From contig NZ_JAQGPL010000001.1 of the NCBI RefSeq assembly GCF_028826105.1, forward strand, positions 4,924,501-4,988,500: DNA of 64,000 nucleotides, written 5' to 3'. Shown piece after piece: positions 7,899-16,555 of this stretch. The stretch is from Paenibacillus humicola (lineage in GTDB: Bacteria > Bacillota > Bacilli > Paenibacillales > Paenibacillaceae). The notes below the pieces were generated by a model. It was not told where the DNA came from, made no database searches, and was given only the letters and a program-made list of their open reading frames with translations. Each line of letters starts with the position of its first letter. Position 1 is the stretch's first letter. The position numbers were made by a program, and so were the translations under genes.

Positions 7899-8744
7899 TT
7901 AAGCACCCGCCCTGCTTTTCCAATATTCCCACGCCTTGGCGTATTCGGCGTAATCGTGCGGGTGATGGAACAGGCACGTCGCGATGCGAAAGTACAAGCC
8001 GGTCAGCACCTCTTCATTGAGCCGCCCGGGAACGTACAGACGCGGATCGAGCCGGCTGACGGCGGATTGAAACGTGTCCTCGTCCAGATCGTCCGGCGAC
8101 GAGCAGAACGCGTAAATCAAATCGTACATCGGCTCGCCCGCAACCGGCGTCGGGTCGATGACGCCGGTCAGCTTCCCGCCGCCGAACAGAAAATTGTGCA
8201 CGCCGCAATCCCCGTGCAGGTAATAGCGGGGCAGGCTGTTCGCCGCGGTGGAAGCGATGAACTGCCGCACCAGCCGGTGATCGTCTTCGGGCAGCCGGTC
8301 CGCGATCGTCTCGAGCGCCCATTCTTCTCTCGAATGGAGAAAGGCGCGCCAGCTGGGCTGCGGCGAATCGACATGCCCGTACCCTTCGCACGATTCGAAC
8401 CGCTTGTACCGGTTGATCAGGCTGTCGACAAGGCCGGTCAGCATGCCGCGTTTGCCGCCCCTGCGATAAACCGTATCGCCGGGAAGGTAGCGGTAGACGA
8501 AATAACGAAAGCCCGGATCGGCATAAACGGGCTGCGGAAGCAGCGGACTGCCCGCATAAGCGGACAAAAACCGAAATTCCGCTTCCACGGTTGCGGGGTC
8601 GTTCAGCTTGAGCGCATAAACGGGCTTCCCGCCGTCGTACAAGGCGTAAACGGTGCTGGCCGTCCCGCCCTTCAGCTTCTCCGCCCGTACGACGGACCGC
8701 TCCAGAATCCCTTTTTCGCGAAGCTTGTCCATAATGTTGTCCAT
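7899..8744 (-). CDS. APH-family phosphotransferase (aminoglycoside/homoserine kinase-like fold)
   Basis: A 281-residue protein of the aminoglycoside phosphotransferase / choline kinase superfamily. The ATP-site Lys lies in VYALKLND near residue 46. The catalytic loop is HGDCGVHNFLF (His177, Asp179, Asn184) and the metal-binding Asp is in GVIDPTP (Asp197). Many chromosomal members phosphorylate small metabolites rather than antibiotics, so no resistance role is claimed. The start at 8744 follows AAAGGGGGAC by about 10 bases. It lies just downstream of the HAD phosphatase gene on the same strand with a gap of about 100 bases, so the two may be co-transcribed. Confidence 0.85.
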   Translation of the reverse strand: MDNIMDKLREKGILERSVVRAEKLKGGTASTVYALYDGGKPVYALKLNDPATVEAEFRFLSAYAGSPLLPQPVYADPGFRYFVYRYLPGDTVYRRGGKRGMLTGLVDSLINRYKRFESCEGYGHVDSPQPSWRAFLHSREEWALETIADRLPEDDHRLVRQFIASTAANSLPRYYLHGDCGVHNFLFGGGKLTGVIDPTPVAGEPMYDLIYAFCSSPDDLDEDTFQSAVSRLDPRLYVPGRLNEEVLTGLYFRIATCLFHHPHDYAEYAKAWEYWKSRAGA

Positions 8745-8846
8745 CTTGCGTCCGGTCCCCCTTTCCCTTCTTCGGCCGCCATCGCCTCGATGTGCTGCTT
8801 TAATTTTCGGTTGCGGCTTTGCAAAAACCCGATCGGCGCCTTGATT

Positions 8847-9554
8847 TCAGTTCTCGTCCGAACGATCGCCATCCTGCGCCTTTCCGGTCAGCTCCCGCAC
8901 GAGCTCTTCCGGCCGGCCGATTTTTTTCGCGTCGCTCTGCACATACGTGTTGTACCAGAACGCATGCAGCGGCCTCATGCCCGCCGCGCGGGCGCCCTCC
9001 AGCTCGCCGGAGCCTCCGTCGCCGACGAAGATCGACTCCTCGGGCAGAACGGACAGCCGCTCGCAGCCAAGCAGGTAAATGGCCCGGTCCGGCTTAGCCA
9101 TCCCGATTTCGTACGAAAACAGCGCGTCGTCGAACAGCGCCGCCAGCGGGCTTCCGCTCCAGCCCCGGACCTCCTCCTCCGTGCAGTTGCTGATCAGGCC
9201 CAGCTTCATGCCTTCCTCCCGGAGCCTGCCCAGCATCGCCGGAATGTCCGGGCGGACGCGCCGGAACGGCAGCTCCTTCTCCGCGCAGCGATCCCGGTAA
9301 AGCCGCTCGACGTTCGCCGGATCGACGTCCAGCCCCCGCTCCCGCGCGATATCTGCGATGACCGCATAATAGTCCGGAAAATGTCCCGTCATCCGCCGCT
9401 GCTGCCGCGCCGCCCATTCCCGCTTGAACGCCTCGTTCGGCAGCCCGAGCAGTGCCGCGTAGTCGGTTTTGCGGTTCGACAGCCTTTTGCCGTCCGCGAA
9501 TTCCGTAACGAGCGTTTCGTATAAATCGAAAAAGACCGCTTTGACCGGCTTCAT
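8847..9554 (-). CDS. HAD-superfamily hydrolase, subfamily IA
   Basis: A 235-residue haloacid-dehalogenase-type phosphatase. Motif I is VFFDLYETLV near residues 7-16; the second Asp of DxD is replaced by Tyr/Glu as in many YjjG-like members. Motif II is LISN near 117, motif III Lys is in GMAKPDRAIY and motif IV is FVGDGGSGELEGARAAGM, which binds magnesium. A four-helix cap lies between motifs I and II. ATG 9554 follows a GGAGGGGGG site. It starts 17 bases after the stop of the WYL regulator gene, so they form an operon. The natural substrate, probably a phosphorylated sugar, nucleotide or flavin, cannot be read here. Confidence 0.88.
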   Translation of the reverse strand: MKPVKAVFFDLYETLVTEFADGKRLSNRKTDYAALLGLPNEAFKREWAARQQRRMTGHFPDYYAVIADIARERGLDVDPANVERLYRDRCAEKELPFRRVRPDIPAMLGRLREEGMKLGLISNCTEEEVRGWSGSPLAALFDDALFSYEIGMAKPDRAIYLLGCERLSVLPEESIFVGDGGSGELEGARAAGMRPLHAFWYNTYVQSDAKKIGRPEELVRELTGKAQDGDRSDEN

Positions 9555-9571
9555 ATTGCCGCCCCCCTCCG

Positions 9572-10540
9572 TTACATCGACTCGTAATACTCGTGCAGGC
9601 GCGCCGCCGCGCGAACCATCGCGTCCTTCATCGCCGGCGGCCCGGCCACCCGGATCGTGCCTCCGTACGCCATCAGAAGGTACGGCATGCGGCTGAAGGC
9701 GGCGTTCTCGTCCAGCCGGAAAACCGCTTCCGATGCGGACCGCTCCGCCACCGCATGACCGAGAAACCAATGAGCGCACAAATCGTCGATCGCCGATTCC
9801 CGGCCTTGAATGCGCACCGTAACGAGCGCCTCCTCCTTGCCGCGGCCGGGCAGCAGATCCCGCAGCAGCGCCTCCCGCGGCGAGAAATCCGCAGGCCGCT
9901 CGTACCGCTCGCCCGTCCGGACGACGTCGCCTTCGATCCGGTCGACACGGAAGCTGCGGATTGTGCTTCGCAGCCGGCAAAAGCCGACAACGTACCATTT
10001 GCTTTTCCAATGCACGAGCCCGTACGGGTCGATGTCGCGGCGCTTCACTGCCTGACCGTAGCTTTTGCGGTAATCGAGCCGCACGGTGCAGCCGTCCGCC
10101 ATCGCCGCCTCGAGCGCCTTCAGCGCCGTTTCCTGCTCCTCGCCGAAATGCGGATGAATGGCGTCCACACCCGTCTCCTGCCGGTTCAGCTCCTGCTTCT
10201 GCTCCTCGCTCGCATACCGCTTCAGCTTGGCGACGGCCCGGTTAAGCGCTTCGCCGTTCGGATAGCCGGCTTCCCGGGCGAACGCCGCCGCATGCACAAG
10301 CGCTTTCTGCTCCTCCAGATCGAAAAACAGCGGCGCGTCGTTGAAATGGTCCGGCAGGCTGTAGCCGCCGTTATGCCCCGCATCCGAGACGATCGGCACC
10401 CCGCTCGCGCAGAGCGCGTCGATATACCGGTACACGGTGCGGACGCTCATCTCCAGCTCCTCCGCAAGCTCCTTCGCCGTCCGCCGTCTGCGCGTTTTGA
10501 GCAGCCAAAGAATAGCCAGCATATTGTCGGCTTTGGACAT
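9572..10540 (-). CDS. WYL-domain transcriptional regulator (YafY/DeoR-like)
   Basis: A 322-residue regulator. The N-terminal winged helix (about residues 3-60) has RRRTAKELAEELEMSVRTVY. The WYL ligand or nucleic-acid-binding domain follows from about residue 140, with the diagnostic DPYGLVHWKSKWYVVGFC, and a C-terminal WCX extension ends the protein. ATG 10540 follows GAAGGAGGT by 7 bases. It is divergent from the DinB gene across a 103-base gap containing a dyad, and is followed by the HAD gene. Such regulators commonly repress an adjacent divergent gene, so control of the DinB gene is likely but inferred. Confidence 0.88.
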   Translation of the reverse strand: MSKADNMLAILWLLKTRRRRTAKELAEELEMSVRTVYRYIDALCASGVPIVSDAGHNGGYSLPDHFNDAPLFFDLEEQKALVHAAAFAREAGYPNGEALNRAVAKLKRYASEEQKQELNRQETGVDAIHPHFGEEQETALKALEAAMADGCTVRLDYRKSYGQAVKRRDIDPYGLVHWKSKWYVVGFCRLRSTIRSFRVDRIEGDVVRTGERYERPADFSPREALLRDLLPGRGKEEALVTVRIQGRESAIDDLCAHWFLGHAVAERSASEAVFRLDENAAFSRMPYLLMAYGGTIRVAGPPAMKDAMVRAAARLHEYYESM

Positions 10541-10570
10541 CCAGCGACCTCCTTCAAAGCCTGACTTCAC

Positions 10571-10585
10571 TGACAGCAATTGTCA
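10571..10585. promoter_or_regulatory. Dyad in the divergent WYL/DinB promoter region
   Basis: TGACA-gcaat-TGTCA is a 5-bp inverted repeat with a 5-nt centre. It overlaps a possible plus-strand promoter, CTGACA (10570-10575) and TATGGT (10593-10598) with a 17-bp spacer. It is a candidate operator for the WYL regulator. Confidence 0.35.
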
Positions 10586-10643
10586 CTGTCATTATGGTAT
10601 CATGGGTCCAGACAAGAATGAAAGACACTCGGGAGGGAATGAA

Positions 10644-11144
10644 ATGGAACATCCAACGGTTAAATTGTATAACTATCACGTTTGGGCGAACAAGCTGGTA
10701 TTCGATCATGTGAAGAAGCTGCCGGAGGGCACCGCCGAAACCGAGGTGCAGAACGCGTTCCCGAACGTCCTCGCGGTGCTTGCGCACATTTACGCGGTGG
10801 ATGAAATGTGGTTGTCGGTCATAAGAGGCGCTACTTTCGACGAAGCGCGGGCGGTGGTTATGAGAGCGAATGAGGAAGCTGCGGAAATGAAGCTCGGCGG
10901 GCAGGAGCGAAAGTTTGACGAAACGGCAGACAAGTACCGGGCTTTCCTCGCCGACGGGCGGGATCTCGACCGGACGATACCGGTCTTCCATCCGAAAATC
11001 GGGGAACAGCAGGCGCTCCTTGGCGAGCTCGTCCAGCACGTCGTGAATCACGGCACCTACCACCGCGGCCAGGTGACGTCGATCCTGCGGCAGCTCGGAC
11101 ATGCCGGCGTGCCGACGGACTATGCATTTTATATGTTTGAATAA
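10644..11144 (+). CDS. DinB/YfiT-family metal-dependent protein
   Basis: A 166-residue DinB-like four-helix-bundle protein. The probable metal-binding His residues are in LAHIYAVDEMW near residue 48 and in HVVNHGTYHRGQ near residue 135 (HxxxH pattern). The family is typically induced by DNA damage or stress in Bacillus, and many members are thiol transferases using bacillithiol (BstA/YfiT types). ATG 10644 was taken because CGGGAGGG precedes it by 6-7 bases. It is transcribed divergently from the WYL regulator and followed by a strong bidirectional terminator, so it is a single-gene transcript. The exact reaction is unknown. Confidence 0.88.
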   Translation: MEHPTVKLYNYHVWANKLVFDHVKKLPEGTAETEVQNAFPNVLAVLAHIYAVDEMWLSVIRGATFDEARAVVMRANEEAAEMKLGGQERKFDETADKYRAFLADGRDLDRTIPVFHPKIGEQQALLGELVQHVVNHGTYHRGQVTSILRQLGHAGVPTDYAFYMFE

Positions 11145-11211
11145 CGATTGAGCACGGCTTATCAGATAAGCGCTTGAACAGCCGCATAGCCGTGCTTCCG
11201 CCGCCAAAAGA

Positions 11212-11233
11212 GGCGCTCTTTGCGAAGAGCGCC
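11212..11233. terminator. Bidirectional terminator between the DinB gene and uxuA
   Basis: GGCGCTCTT and AAGAGCGCC form a 9-bp perfect stem with a TGCG loop. On the minus strand it is followed by TCTTTTGG and on the plus strand by TTCCTTAT. It separates two convergent genes. Confidence 0.75.
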
Positions 11234-11299
11234 TTCCTTATGAGCGGCCGGGCCGCTCCGCCATCCGAGCCCCGAATTCCGCCAGCCGGCAGGATTGTT

Positions 11300-12289
11300 C
11301 TACCGCCCGGCCGCCTCCGCCTTCTTCTTCGCGGCCGCCGCTTCCATCAGGCCCTTGATGTATCCGACGCCGTACAGCCGGCCGAGCAGCTCGTAGCCCG
11401 GATTCGCATTGTCCTCACCGTCCATCGTCGGCACATGGTCCGGACGGGCCGGGCCGTCGAAGCCGGCCTCGTAATACGCCTCCATCGCTTCGAGCATGTT
11501 CGTCTTCCCGTCGTCGTGGAAGGTCTCCTCGAATTTATCCGGCGTACCGCGCACGTCCCGGAAATGAACGAAGAACAGTTTGTTCTGCTCGGAGAAGCGG
11601 CGGATGACCGCGGGAATGTCTTCGCCGGCCGTCGCCAGCGTGCCCTGGCAAAGCGTGATGCCGCTGTATTCGCTCGGCACGAGATCGATGGCGCGCTGCA
11701 GCGCATCGGCGCTGCGCAAAATCCGCGATACGCCGCGGATCGGCGAAATCGGCGGGTCGTCCGGATGGAGCGCCAGCTTCACCTTCGCCTTCTCCGCGAC
11801 AGGCACGATCTGCGTCAGAAAATAGTTCAAATTGTCCCACAGCCGCTCTTCCGTCACGACTCCCGCTTCGGTCAGCGGCGCGTCCAGCATAAGCGAATGG
11901 TCATAGCTCGAGACCAGCGCCCCGCCTCTCGTGCGGGTCGTCGTCGACGTGCGGAACCAGTTGAACTGCGCCATAAAGTTATAGCACAAGACCGGTATGC
12001 CGGCCGCTCCCATATTGACGATGAACTGCTTGAATACCTCGATCTCCTCATCCCGCTCGGGCGTTCCCAGCTTGATGTTGTTTGACGGCGGCATCGATTC
12101 GATAACCTCGAGCGTCAGACCGTAATCCGCAAACCGCTGCTTCATATGAATGAGCGGCATGAGGTCCCAGGGCTTGTGCTGCCCTTTCTCCTCCCAGGCC
12201 AGCGGGCCGACCGCATAGTCGACGCCCATCTGCTTGGCCAGCCGCCACAGCCGGTTCGGCTGCGACGGGAAAAATTCCGCGAGCCGCAT
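11300..12289 (-). CDS. uxuA: Mannonate dehydratase
   Basis: A 329-residue TIM-barrel enzyme of the UxuA family, which dehydrates D-mannonate to 2-keto-3-deoxygluconate in hexuronate catabolism with a divalent metal. Seen motifs include LALHPDDPP near residue 190, the C-terminal metal-site stretch VHFRDVRG near 245, and PDHVPTMDGE near 285. It is somewhat shorter than Bacillus UxuA (about 360). ATG 12289 has only a weak ribosome site (GGTGAG); a GTG three codons upstream is an alternative. It is the last gene of the permease-permease-binding protein-uxuA operon, 43 bases after the binding-protein stop. That implies the imported compound yields mannonate or a related aldonate. Confidence 0.85.
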   Translation of the reverse strand: MRLAEFFPSQPNRLWRLAKQMGVDYAVGPLAWEEKGQHKPWDLMPLIHMKQRFADYGLTLEVIESMPPSNNIKLGTPERDEEIEVFKQFIVNMGAAGIPVLCYNFMAQFNWFRTSTTTRTRGGALVSSYDHSLMLDAPLTEAGVVTEERLWDNLNYFLTQIVPVAEKAKVKLALHPDDPPISPIRGVSRILRSADALQRAIDLVPSEYSGITLCQGTLATAGEDIPAVIRRFSEQNKLFFVHFRDVRGTPDKFEETFHDDGKTNMLEAMEAYYEAGFDGPARPDHVPTMDGEDNANPGYELLGRLYGVGYIKGLMEAAAAKKKAEAAGR

Positions 12290-12332
12290 CGCGCTCACCA
12301 CGCTTTTCGAAAAATATTGTGTGGCAAAAGGA

Positions 12333-13664
12333 TCAGCCGCCCTGCTTCGCGGCGGTATCCTGCCCCAGCTTGACGATATTGTTGTACGCCTGATCCAGCG
12401 TCTCCTGGCCGTACCGAACCGCATCCATTTCATTCTGGTACGCCTGCACCCACTCCGACCAGCCCGGAGGCGCCGGATAGAACGGAAGCGCCTTGTCCGA
12501 CACGACGTCCATCAGCTCTTTGCCGATCTTGTCCTTCGGCTGCAGATTCGGCTCCAGCTCCTTGTAAATCGTATCGTTAACCGGAATGCCGCGCGTGAGG
12601 CCGAGCGTCTGGCCGGCTTCTTTATCCGATACGAACCATTTCAGGAACGCCTTCGCTTCTTCCTTGTGCTTCGAATTGGCGCTGACGCTGAGGAAGATGG
12701 TCGGCTGCGCCCAGCCGCCGCCCGCGGGACCGACCGGGATGTTGACGACGCCGACCTTGCCCGGCATCAGCGTTTCCAGCACGCTGACCGAAGCGACCGT
12801 CGCGCCTCTTGTCATAACTTTGCCCGAAGCCATCGGGTCCGCCTTCGGATCGTTTTCGACGAACGCGCCTTGTTCGTCCGGCGACGGCACGACGCCGTCT
12901 TTGCGGAACTGTGCGTACATATTGTTGAACGTATACCACAGATCCTTGTCGATGTTCAGCTTCTTGCCGTCCGGCGAAATGACCGGGCCTTTGCCCATGG
13001 CGGTCTGGTAGTATTGGTACGAGTCCCAGCCGTTCGAAGCGTCGGAAATCGGATATTTGTCCTTCGGCAGCTTCTGCCGGGCTTCCTTCGCGAAATTCCA
13101 GAAATCGTCCCACGTCCAGTCCTTGTGCGGCAGCGTGACGCCGGCTGCGGCCAGGTCGGCTTTGTTGAACGCGTAGCCTTGGCCGTTCAGCGACAGCGGA
13201 ACGCCGTACAGCTTGCCGCCAATTTTCACGCTGTCGATAATTTTCTGGTCGATGATGCCGGAGAAGTCGATGTCGGACAAATCCTCCAGCGTCCCCCTGC
13301 TTGCGTAATCCTGGATATAGGCACCGTCCATCTGCAGCACGTCGGTCATCGATTTCGACGCCGCCAGCGTCGTCAGCTTGCTCCAGTAGCCGTCCCAGGA
13401 CAAATATTCGGGCGTAAACGAAATTTCCGGATGCTGCTCCGTATACAAGTCAAGCGCTTTCAAAGTTGCCTGATGACGGTCGTCCGCTCCCCACCACATG
13501 ATGGACAGCTTCGCGCCTTTGGCGCCGGAATTGCCGGAACCCTCGCCTGAATCGCCTGTTTGCGCACCGCTTTTGCCGCCGCTGCTGCAGCCCGTCAGCG
13601 CCAGCGCCGCCGCAGCCAGCAGGACGCCGCCTTTGACGAGCATACGATGTTTGCGTTTGTTCAT
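12333..13664 (-). CDS. Carbohydrate ABC transporter substrate-binding lipoprotein
   Basis: A 443-residue family-1 extracellular solute-binding protein. The signal peptide ends in LTGC with lipidated Cys26, followed by a Gly/Ser linker. The mature part has the sugar-binding-protein start LSIMWWGADDRHQATLKAL and the later EEAKAFLKWFVSDKEAG. ATG 13664 follows AGAGGGG. It lies downstream of its two permease genes, an order opposite to most such operons, and upstream of uxuA. With those genes it forms an importer for an oligo-uronide, sugar acid or pectin-type fragment. The ATPase is not encoded here and is probably a shared MsmX-type protein, as is usual in Bacillota. Confidence 0.92.
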   Translation of the reverse strand: MNKRKHRMLVKGGVLLAAAALALTGCSSGGKSGAQTGDSGEGSGNSGAKGAKLSIMWWGADDRHQATLKALDLYTEQHPEISFTPEYLSWDGYWSKLTTLAASKSMTDVLQMDGAYIQDYASRGTLEDLSDIDFSGIIDQKIIDSVKIGGKLYGVPLSLNGQGYAFNKADLAAAGVTLPHKDWTWDDFWNFAKEARQKLPKDKYPISDASNGWDSYQYYQTAMGKGPVISPDGKKLNIDKDLWYTFNNMYAQFRKDGVVPSPDEQGAFVENDPKADPMASGKVMTRGATVASVSVLETLMPGKVGVVNIPVGPAGGGWAQPTIFLSVSANSKHKEEAKAFLKWFVSDKEAGQTLGLTRGIPVNDTIYKELEPNLQPKDKIGKELMDVVSDKALPFYPAPPGWSEWVQAYQNEMDAVRYGQETLDQAYNNIVKLGQDTAAKQGG

Positions 13665-13700
13665 TCTCCGAACCCCTCTCTAAAATCGTATGTGAATGAT

Positions 13701-14540
13701 TTAGCCTTTCAGCCCGGTTGTGGCGATGCCTTCGACGAAATGCTTCTGGGCGAGGAAAAAGACCACGACCGACGGCACGATGGAAAGCAGCGACATCGCC
13801 AGCAGCTGCCCCCATTGAATTTCGAACTGGTCGACAAACATCCGCAGCGCAAGGCCGACCGTATATTTGCTGACCGAGCTCAGATACAGCACCTGGCCGA
13901 AGAAATCGTCCCAGCTCCAAATGAACGTGAAGATGGCGACGGTTACGAGCGACGGCTTGAGCAGCGGGAACACGATCCGGGCGAAAATCCCGTATACGGA
14001 AGAGCCGTCGATTTTTGCCGCTTCGTCAAGCTCGCGCGGGATGCCCCGGATGAACTGGACGAGCAGGAAGATGAAGAAGGCGCCGCCGCCGAAAAAATGC
14101 GGCAGCACGAGCGGGATATAGCTGTCCACGAGACCGAAGTTGTTGTACAAAATATATTGCGGAACGACCGTCACCTGTCCCGGCAGCATCATCGTGAGAA
14201 GCAAGATCGAGAACCAGAAGCCGCGCAGCTTGAAACGAAGCCTGCCGAAGCCGTAAGCGACGATCGCGCTCGTGATCACGGCGCCGAGCACGTTCCAGCA
14301 TTCCATCAGCAGCGTGTTGCCGAAGAAGTGCGTAAAGGTGTACTCCCCCGTAAACGACCAGCCCTTCGAGTAGTTCGACCAGATCGGCGTTTTTGGCCAG
14401 ATGGCCGGCAGGCTCATCTCCGCGGTCGTTTTCAGCGATGCCCCCACCCACCAGAAAACCGGATACAGCATGAGCAGCGACAGCACGGTAAGGACGATAT
14501 GATTCGCCGTTCCCGCAAACGTTCGGCGGGACGTATTCAT
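13701..14540 (-). CDS. Carbohydrate ABC transporter permease, MalG/LplC type
   Basis: A 279-residue inner-membrane permease with six predicted helices. The ATPase-contact loop is ELDEAAKIDGSSVYGIFARI near residue 180, the EAA motif of CUT1 sugar importers, and the protein ends in the characteristic GIATTGLKG. ATG 14540 overlaps the upstream permease stop by four bases (ATGA), so the two permeases are translationally coupled. It partners the 14537-15526 permease and the binding protein at 12333-13664. Confidence 0.93.
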   Translation of the reverse strand: MNTSRRTFAGTANHIVLTVLSLLMLYPVFWWVGASLKTTAEMSLPAIWPKTPIWSNYSKGWSFTGEYTFTHFFGNTLLMECWNVLGAVITSAIVAYGFGRLRFKLRGFWFSILLLTMMLPGQVTVVPQYILYNNFGLVDSYIPLVLPHFFGGGAFFIFLLVQFIRGIPRELDEAAKIDGSSVYGIFARIVFPLLKPSLVTVAIFTFIWSWDDFFGQVLYLSSVSKYTVGLALRMFVDQFEIQWGQLLAMSLLSIVPSVVVFFLAQKHFVEGIATTGLKG

Positions 14541-15526
14541 TTCGCTTTCCCCCCGTCGGATTCGTAGAATACCCAGTAGCGCGAAGCCAGGAAGTTAAGG
14601 CCCGTCAAAGCCGCGATGATGACCAGCAAAATCCAGGCCAGCGCGGACGCATAGCCCATATGGTAATGCTTGAACGCCTGCTCGAACAGGAACAGCGCGT
14701 ACATGTACGTGGAGTTGATCGGCCCGCCCTTGGTGATGATGAACGCCGAGGTGAACATCTGGAACGATCCGATGATGCCCAGCACCAGGTTAAAGAACAT
14801 AACGGGCGAAAGCATCGGCAGCGTAATGTGAAAAAACTGCCTCGCCCGGCCCGCTCCGTCGACGGCGGACGATTCGTACAAATCCTGCGGAATCTGCTTC
14901 AGCCCCGCAAGGAAAATGACCATCGTCGAGCCGAACTGCCACGTGCCGAGCAGAATCAGCGTGCCGAGCGCCGTGTGCGGGTTCGTGATCCAGCCGATGC
15001 CCTGAATGCCGAACCAGGCGAGCACCTGGTTGATGTAGCCGTCCAGCCCGAACATATTGCGCCACAGGACGGATACGGCGATGCTGCCTCCGATGAGGGA
15101 CGGAAAATAAATCGCCGTCCGGTACAAATGGATGCCCCGCATATTTTTGTTCAGCAGCAGGGCGACCATCAGGGAGAAAAACAGCTTCAGCGGAACGGAA
15201 AAAAGAACGAACGCGAACGTAACGGACAGCGATTTCCGGAACACCGAGTCGTTGAACAGGATGTTCGAATAGTTGGCCCCGCCGACCCATTTCGGGTCCT
15301 CCAGCAAGGAATAATCCGTGAACGACAGATAGATCGACTGGGCAATCGGCCACACCGTCAAGAGCAGCAGGCCGATCAGCCAGGGAGAAATAAACACGTA
15401 GCCCGCCACATTCGTCTCGCCGGTGTGTTTCTTTTTGCGCAGCGCCGTTATCCGGCCGGGCGCCGCTGCCGCCGCTGTATCGGCATTTACCCGCTTTACC
15501 CCATCCGTTTCATGCCCCCTTTCCAA
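14537..15526 (-). CDS. Carbohydrate ABC transporter permease, MalF/UgpA type (start uncertain)
   Basis: A permease of up to 329 residues with six helices beginning at VAGYVFISPWLIGLLL and the EAA loop ESSAVDGAGRARQFFHITLP near residue 215. The frame can start at TTG 15526, but this has no upstream ribosome site. The real site GGAAAGGGGG precedes ATG 15513, which lies in another frame and stops after five codons. One extra base in the CCCC run at 15499-15502 would join ATG 15513 to the permease as MKRMGVKRVNAD. So the start is either TTG 15526, or the sequence has lost a base. It is the first gene of the leftward sugar-acid uptake operon. Confidence 0.88.
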   Translation of the reverse strand: MERGHETDGVKRVNADTAAAAAPGRITALRKKKHTGETNVAGYVFISPWLIGLLLLTVWPIAQSIYLSFTDYSLLEDPKWVGGANYSNILFNDSVFRKSLSVTFAFVLFSVPLKLFFSLMVALLLNKNMRGIHLYRTAIYFPSLIGGSIAVSVLWRNMFGLDGYINQVLAWFGIQGIGWITNPHTALGTLILLGTWQFGSTMVIFLAGLKQIPQDLYESSAVDGAGRARQFFHITLPMLSPVMFFNLVLGIIGSFQMFTSAFIITKGGPINSTYMYALFLFEQAFKHYHMGYASALAWILLVIIAALTGLNFLASRYWVFYESDGGKAK

Positions 15527-15560
15527 AACCAGAGTTTAAAAAGCATGGGTATAAAATAAC

Positions 15561-15574
15561 ATTAAGCGCTTTCA
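15561..15574 (-). promoter_or_regulatory. cre-like box upstream of the sugar-acid operons
   Basis: Read on the minus strand TGAAAGCGCTTAAT matches the CcpA consensus TGWAANCGNTNWCA at 12 of 14 positions. It lies 35 bases before the first permease in the 228-base divergent region that also serves the SDR operon, consistent with catabolite repression of the locus. Confidence 0.6.
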
Positions 15575-15754
15575 TTTTCACAGGGGACGATTTTACGAAA
15601 TTGTTTGATTTTTTCGTTTTTGATTTTCGGGCAAAACGGTTTGCAAAAAAACAAACAAAATCATAAATTTACGGCATCGCACCTGCCCGCCCTCATTTGT
15701 ATCATGAACTTGCAATGGGTGGAAAGCCCATTCTCATGAGGGGGGAAACGAACC

Positions 15755-16555
15755 GTGAGGCTGCCAGGCAAGGTTGTGTTCATCACGGACGCCGACCTTT
15801 CATCCGGCAAAGCGGTGCTGCTCCGGCTGGCCGCAGAAGGCGCATCGTTCATTCTGAACAGCGCCTCCGCCGGACGGGAACTTGGGCCGGAGCTGGAGCT
15901 GGCCCGGCAGACGGGCGCAAACGTACTTGTCGTCACGGCCGATTTAAGCCGGAGCGACGAAGCCGCCCGCGTGCTGGAAACGGCGGCGGAGCGGCTCGGG
16001 ACCGTCGATGTTCTGGTTCACAACAACAACCTCGTGAAGCCGATCCGCGTCGAGGACGGCGACGAGGCGCTGTTTCTGGAAATGATGAACGCCAACGCGA
16101 AAACCGCATACGTCTGCGCGAAGGCGGCCGGCGAGCAAATGAAGGCGAAACGGGCGGGCAAAATCATTTTCGTCAGCTCGATTCATGCCGAGAAGCCGAC
16201 GGGCTCCTCGTTTGCCTACAGCGCCTCCAAAGGCGCGGTCAAAATGCTCGCCCGCGAAGCGGCGGTCGTGCTCGGCCGGCACGGCGTGAGCGTCAACACG
16301 ATCGAATTCGGGCCGGCGGAAGGCGACGACGCCGTCTTTTCCAGCGACGTTTCGGGCTTGTACGAGCATTACCGGTACAAGGTGCCGGGCGCCGTACTCG
16401 GCACGCACAAGGATCTGGCGGAGCTTGTGCTCTTCCTCGCGTCGGACGAGGCGCGCTGCATCAATGGCGCGGATATCCGGATGGACGGCGGCTTCCTGAT
16501 GCATTACCTCGATTTCAAAATGAACATGCCGCTTCCCGCGGGAGGTGCCCTATGA
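15755..16555 (+). CDS. SDR-family protein with degenerate cofactor motif
   Basis: A 266-residue short-chain dehydrogenase/reductase-fold protein, first gene of the rightward sugar-acid operon. GTG 15755 follows GAGGGGGG by 9 bases. The catalytic residues are kept: Ser in IIFVSSIHAEK, then Tyr and Lys in FAYSASK. The glycine-rich dinucleotide motif is not: where its neighbour has TGAGTGIGKG, this has TDADLSSGKA, losing three of four glycines and placing Asp in the pyrophosphate loop. The usual NNAG is HNNN. It may bind cofactor differently or be a non-catalytic partner of the next SDR, whose ATG overlaps its stop by four bases. A 6-bp hairpin (15714-15732) lies in its leader. Confidence 0.85.
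   Translation: MRLPGKVVFITDADLSSGKAVLLRLAAEGASFILNSASAGRELGPELELARQTGANVLVVTADLSRSDEAARVLETAAERLGTVDVLVHNNNLVKPIRVEDGDEALFLEMMNANAKTAYVCAKAAGEQMKAKRAGKIIFVSSIHAEKPTGSSFAYSASKGAVKMLAREAAVVLGRHGVSVNTIEFGPAEGDDAVFSSDVSGLYEHYRYKVPGAVLGTHKDLAELVLFLASDEARCINGADIRMDGGFLMHYLDFKMNMPLPAGGAL

Noticed and set aside
7899..8744. APH-family gene as an antibiotic resistance determinant
   Set aside because: Only the superfamily motifs are visible. Chromosomal relatives usually act on metabolites, and context gives no support.
7809..9524. Long plus-strand frame across the APH and HAD genes
   Set aside because: Antisense shadow of two genes with clear catalytic motifs; low-complexity Arg/Pro-rich product.
15697..16551. 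Plus-strand frame fused to the front of the second SDR
   Set aside because: It is the first SDR read in a wrong frame. The real genes overlap by ATGA at 16552.
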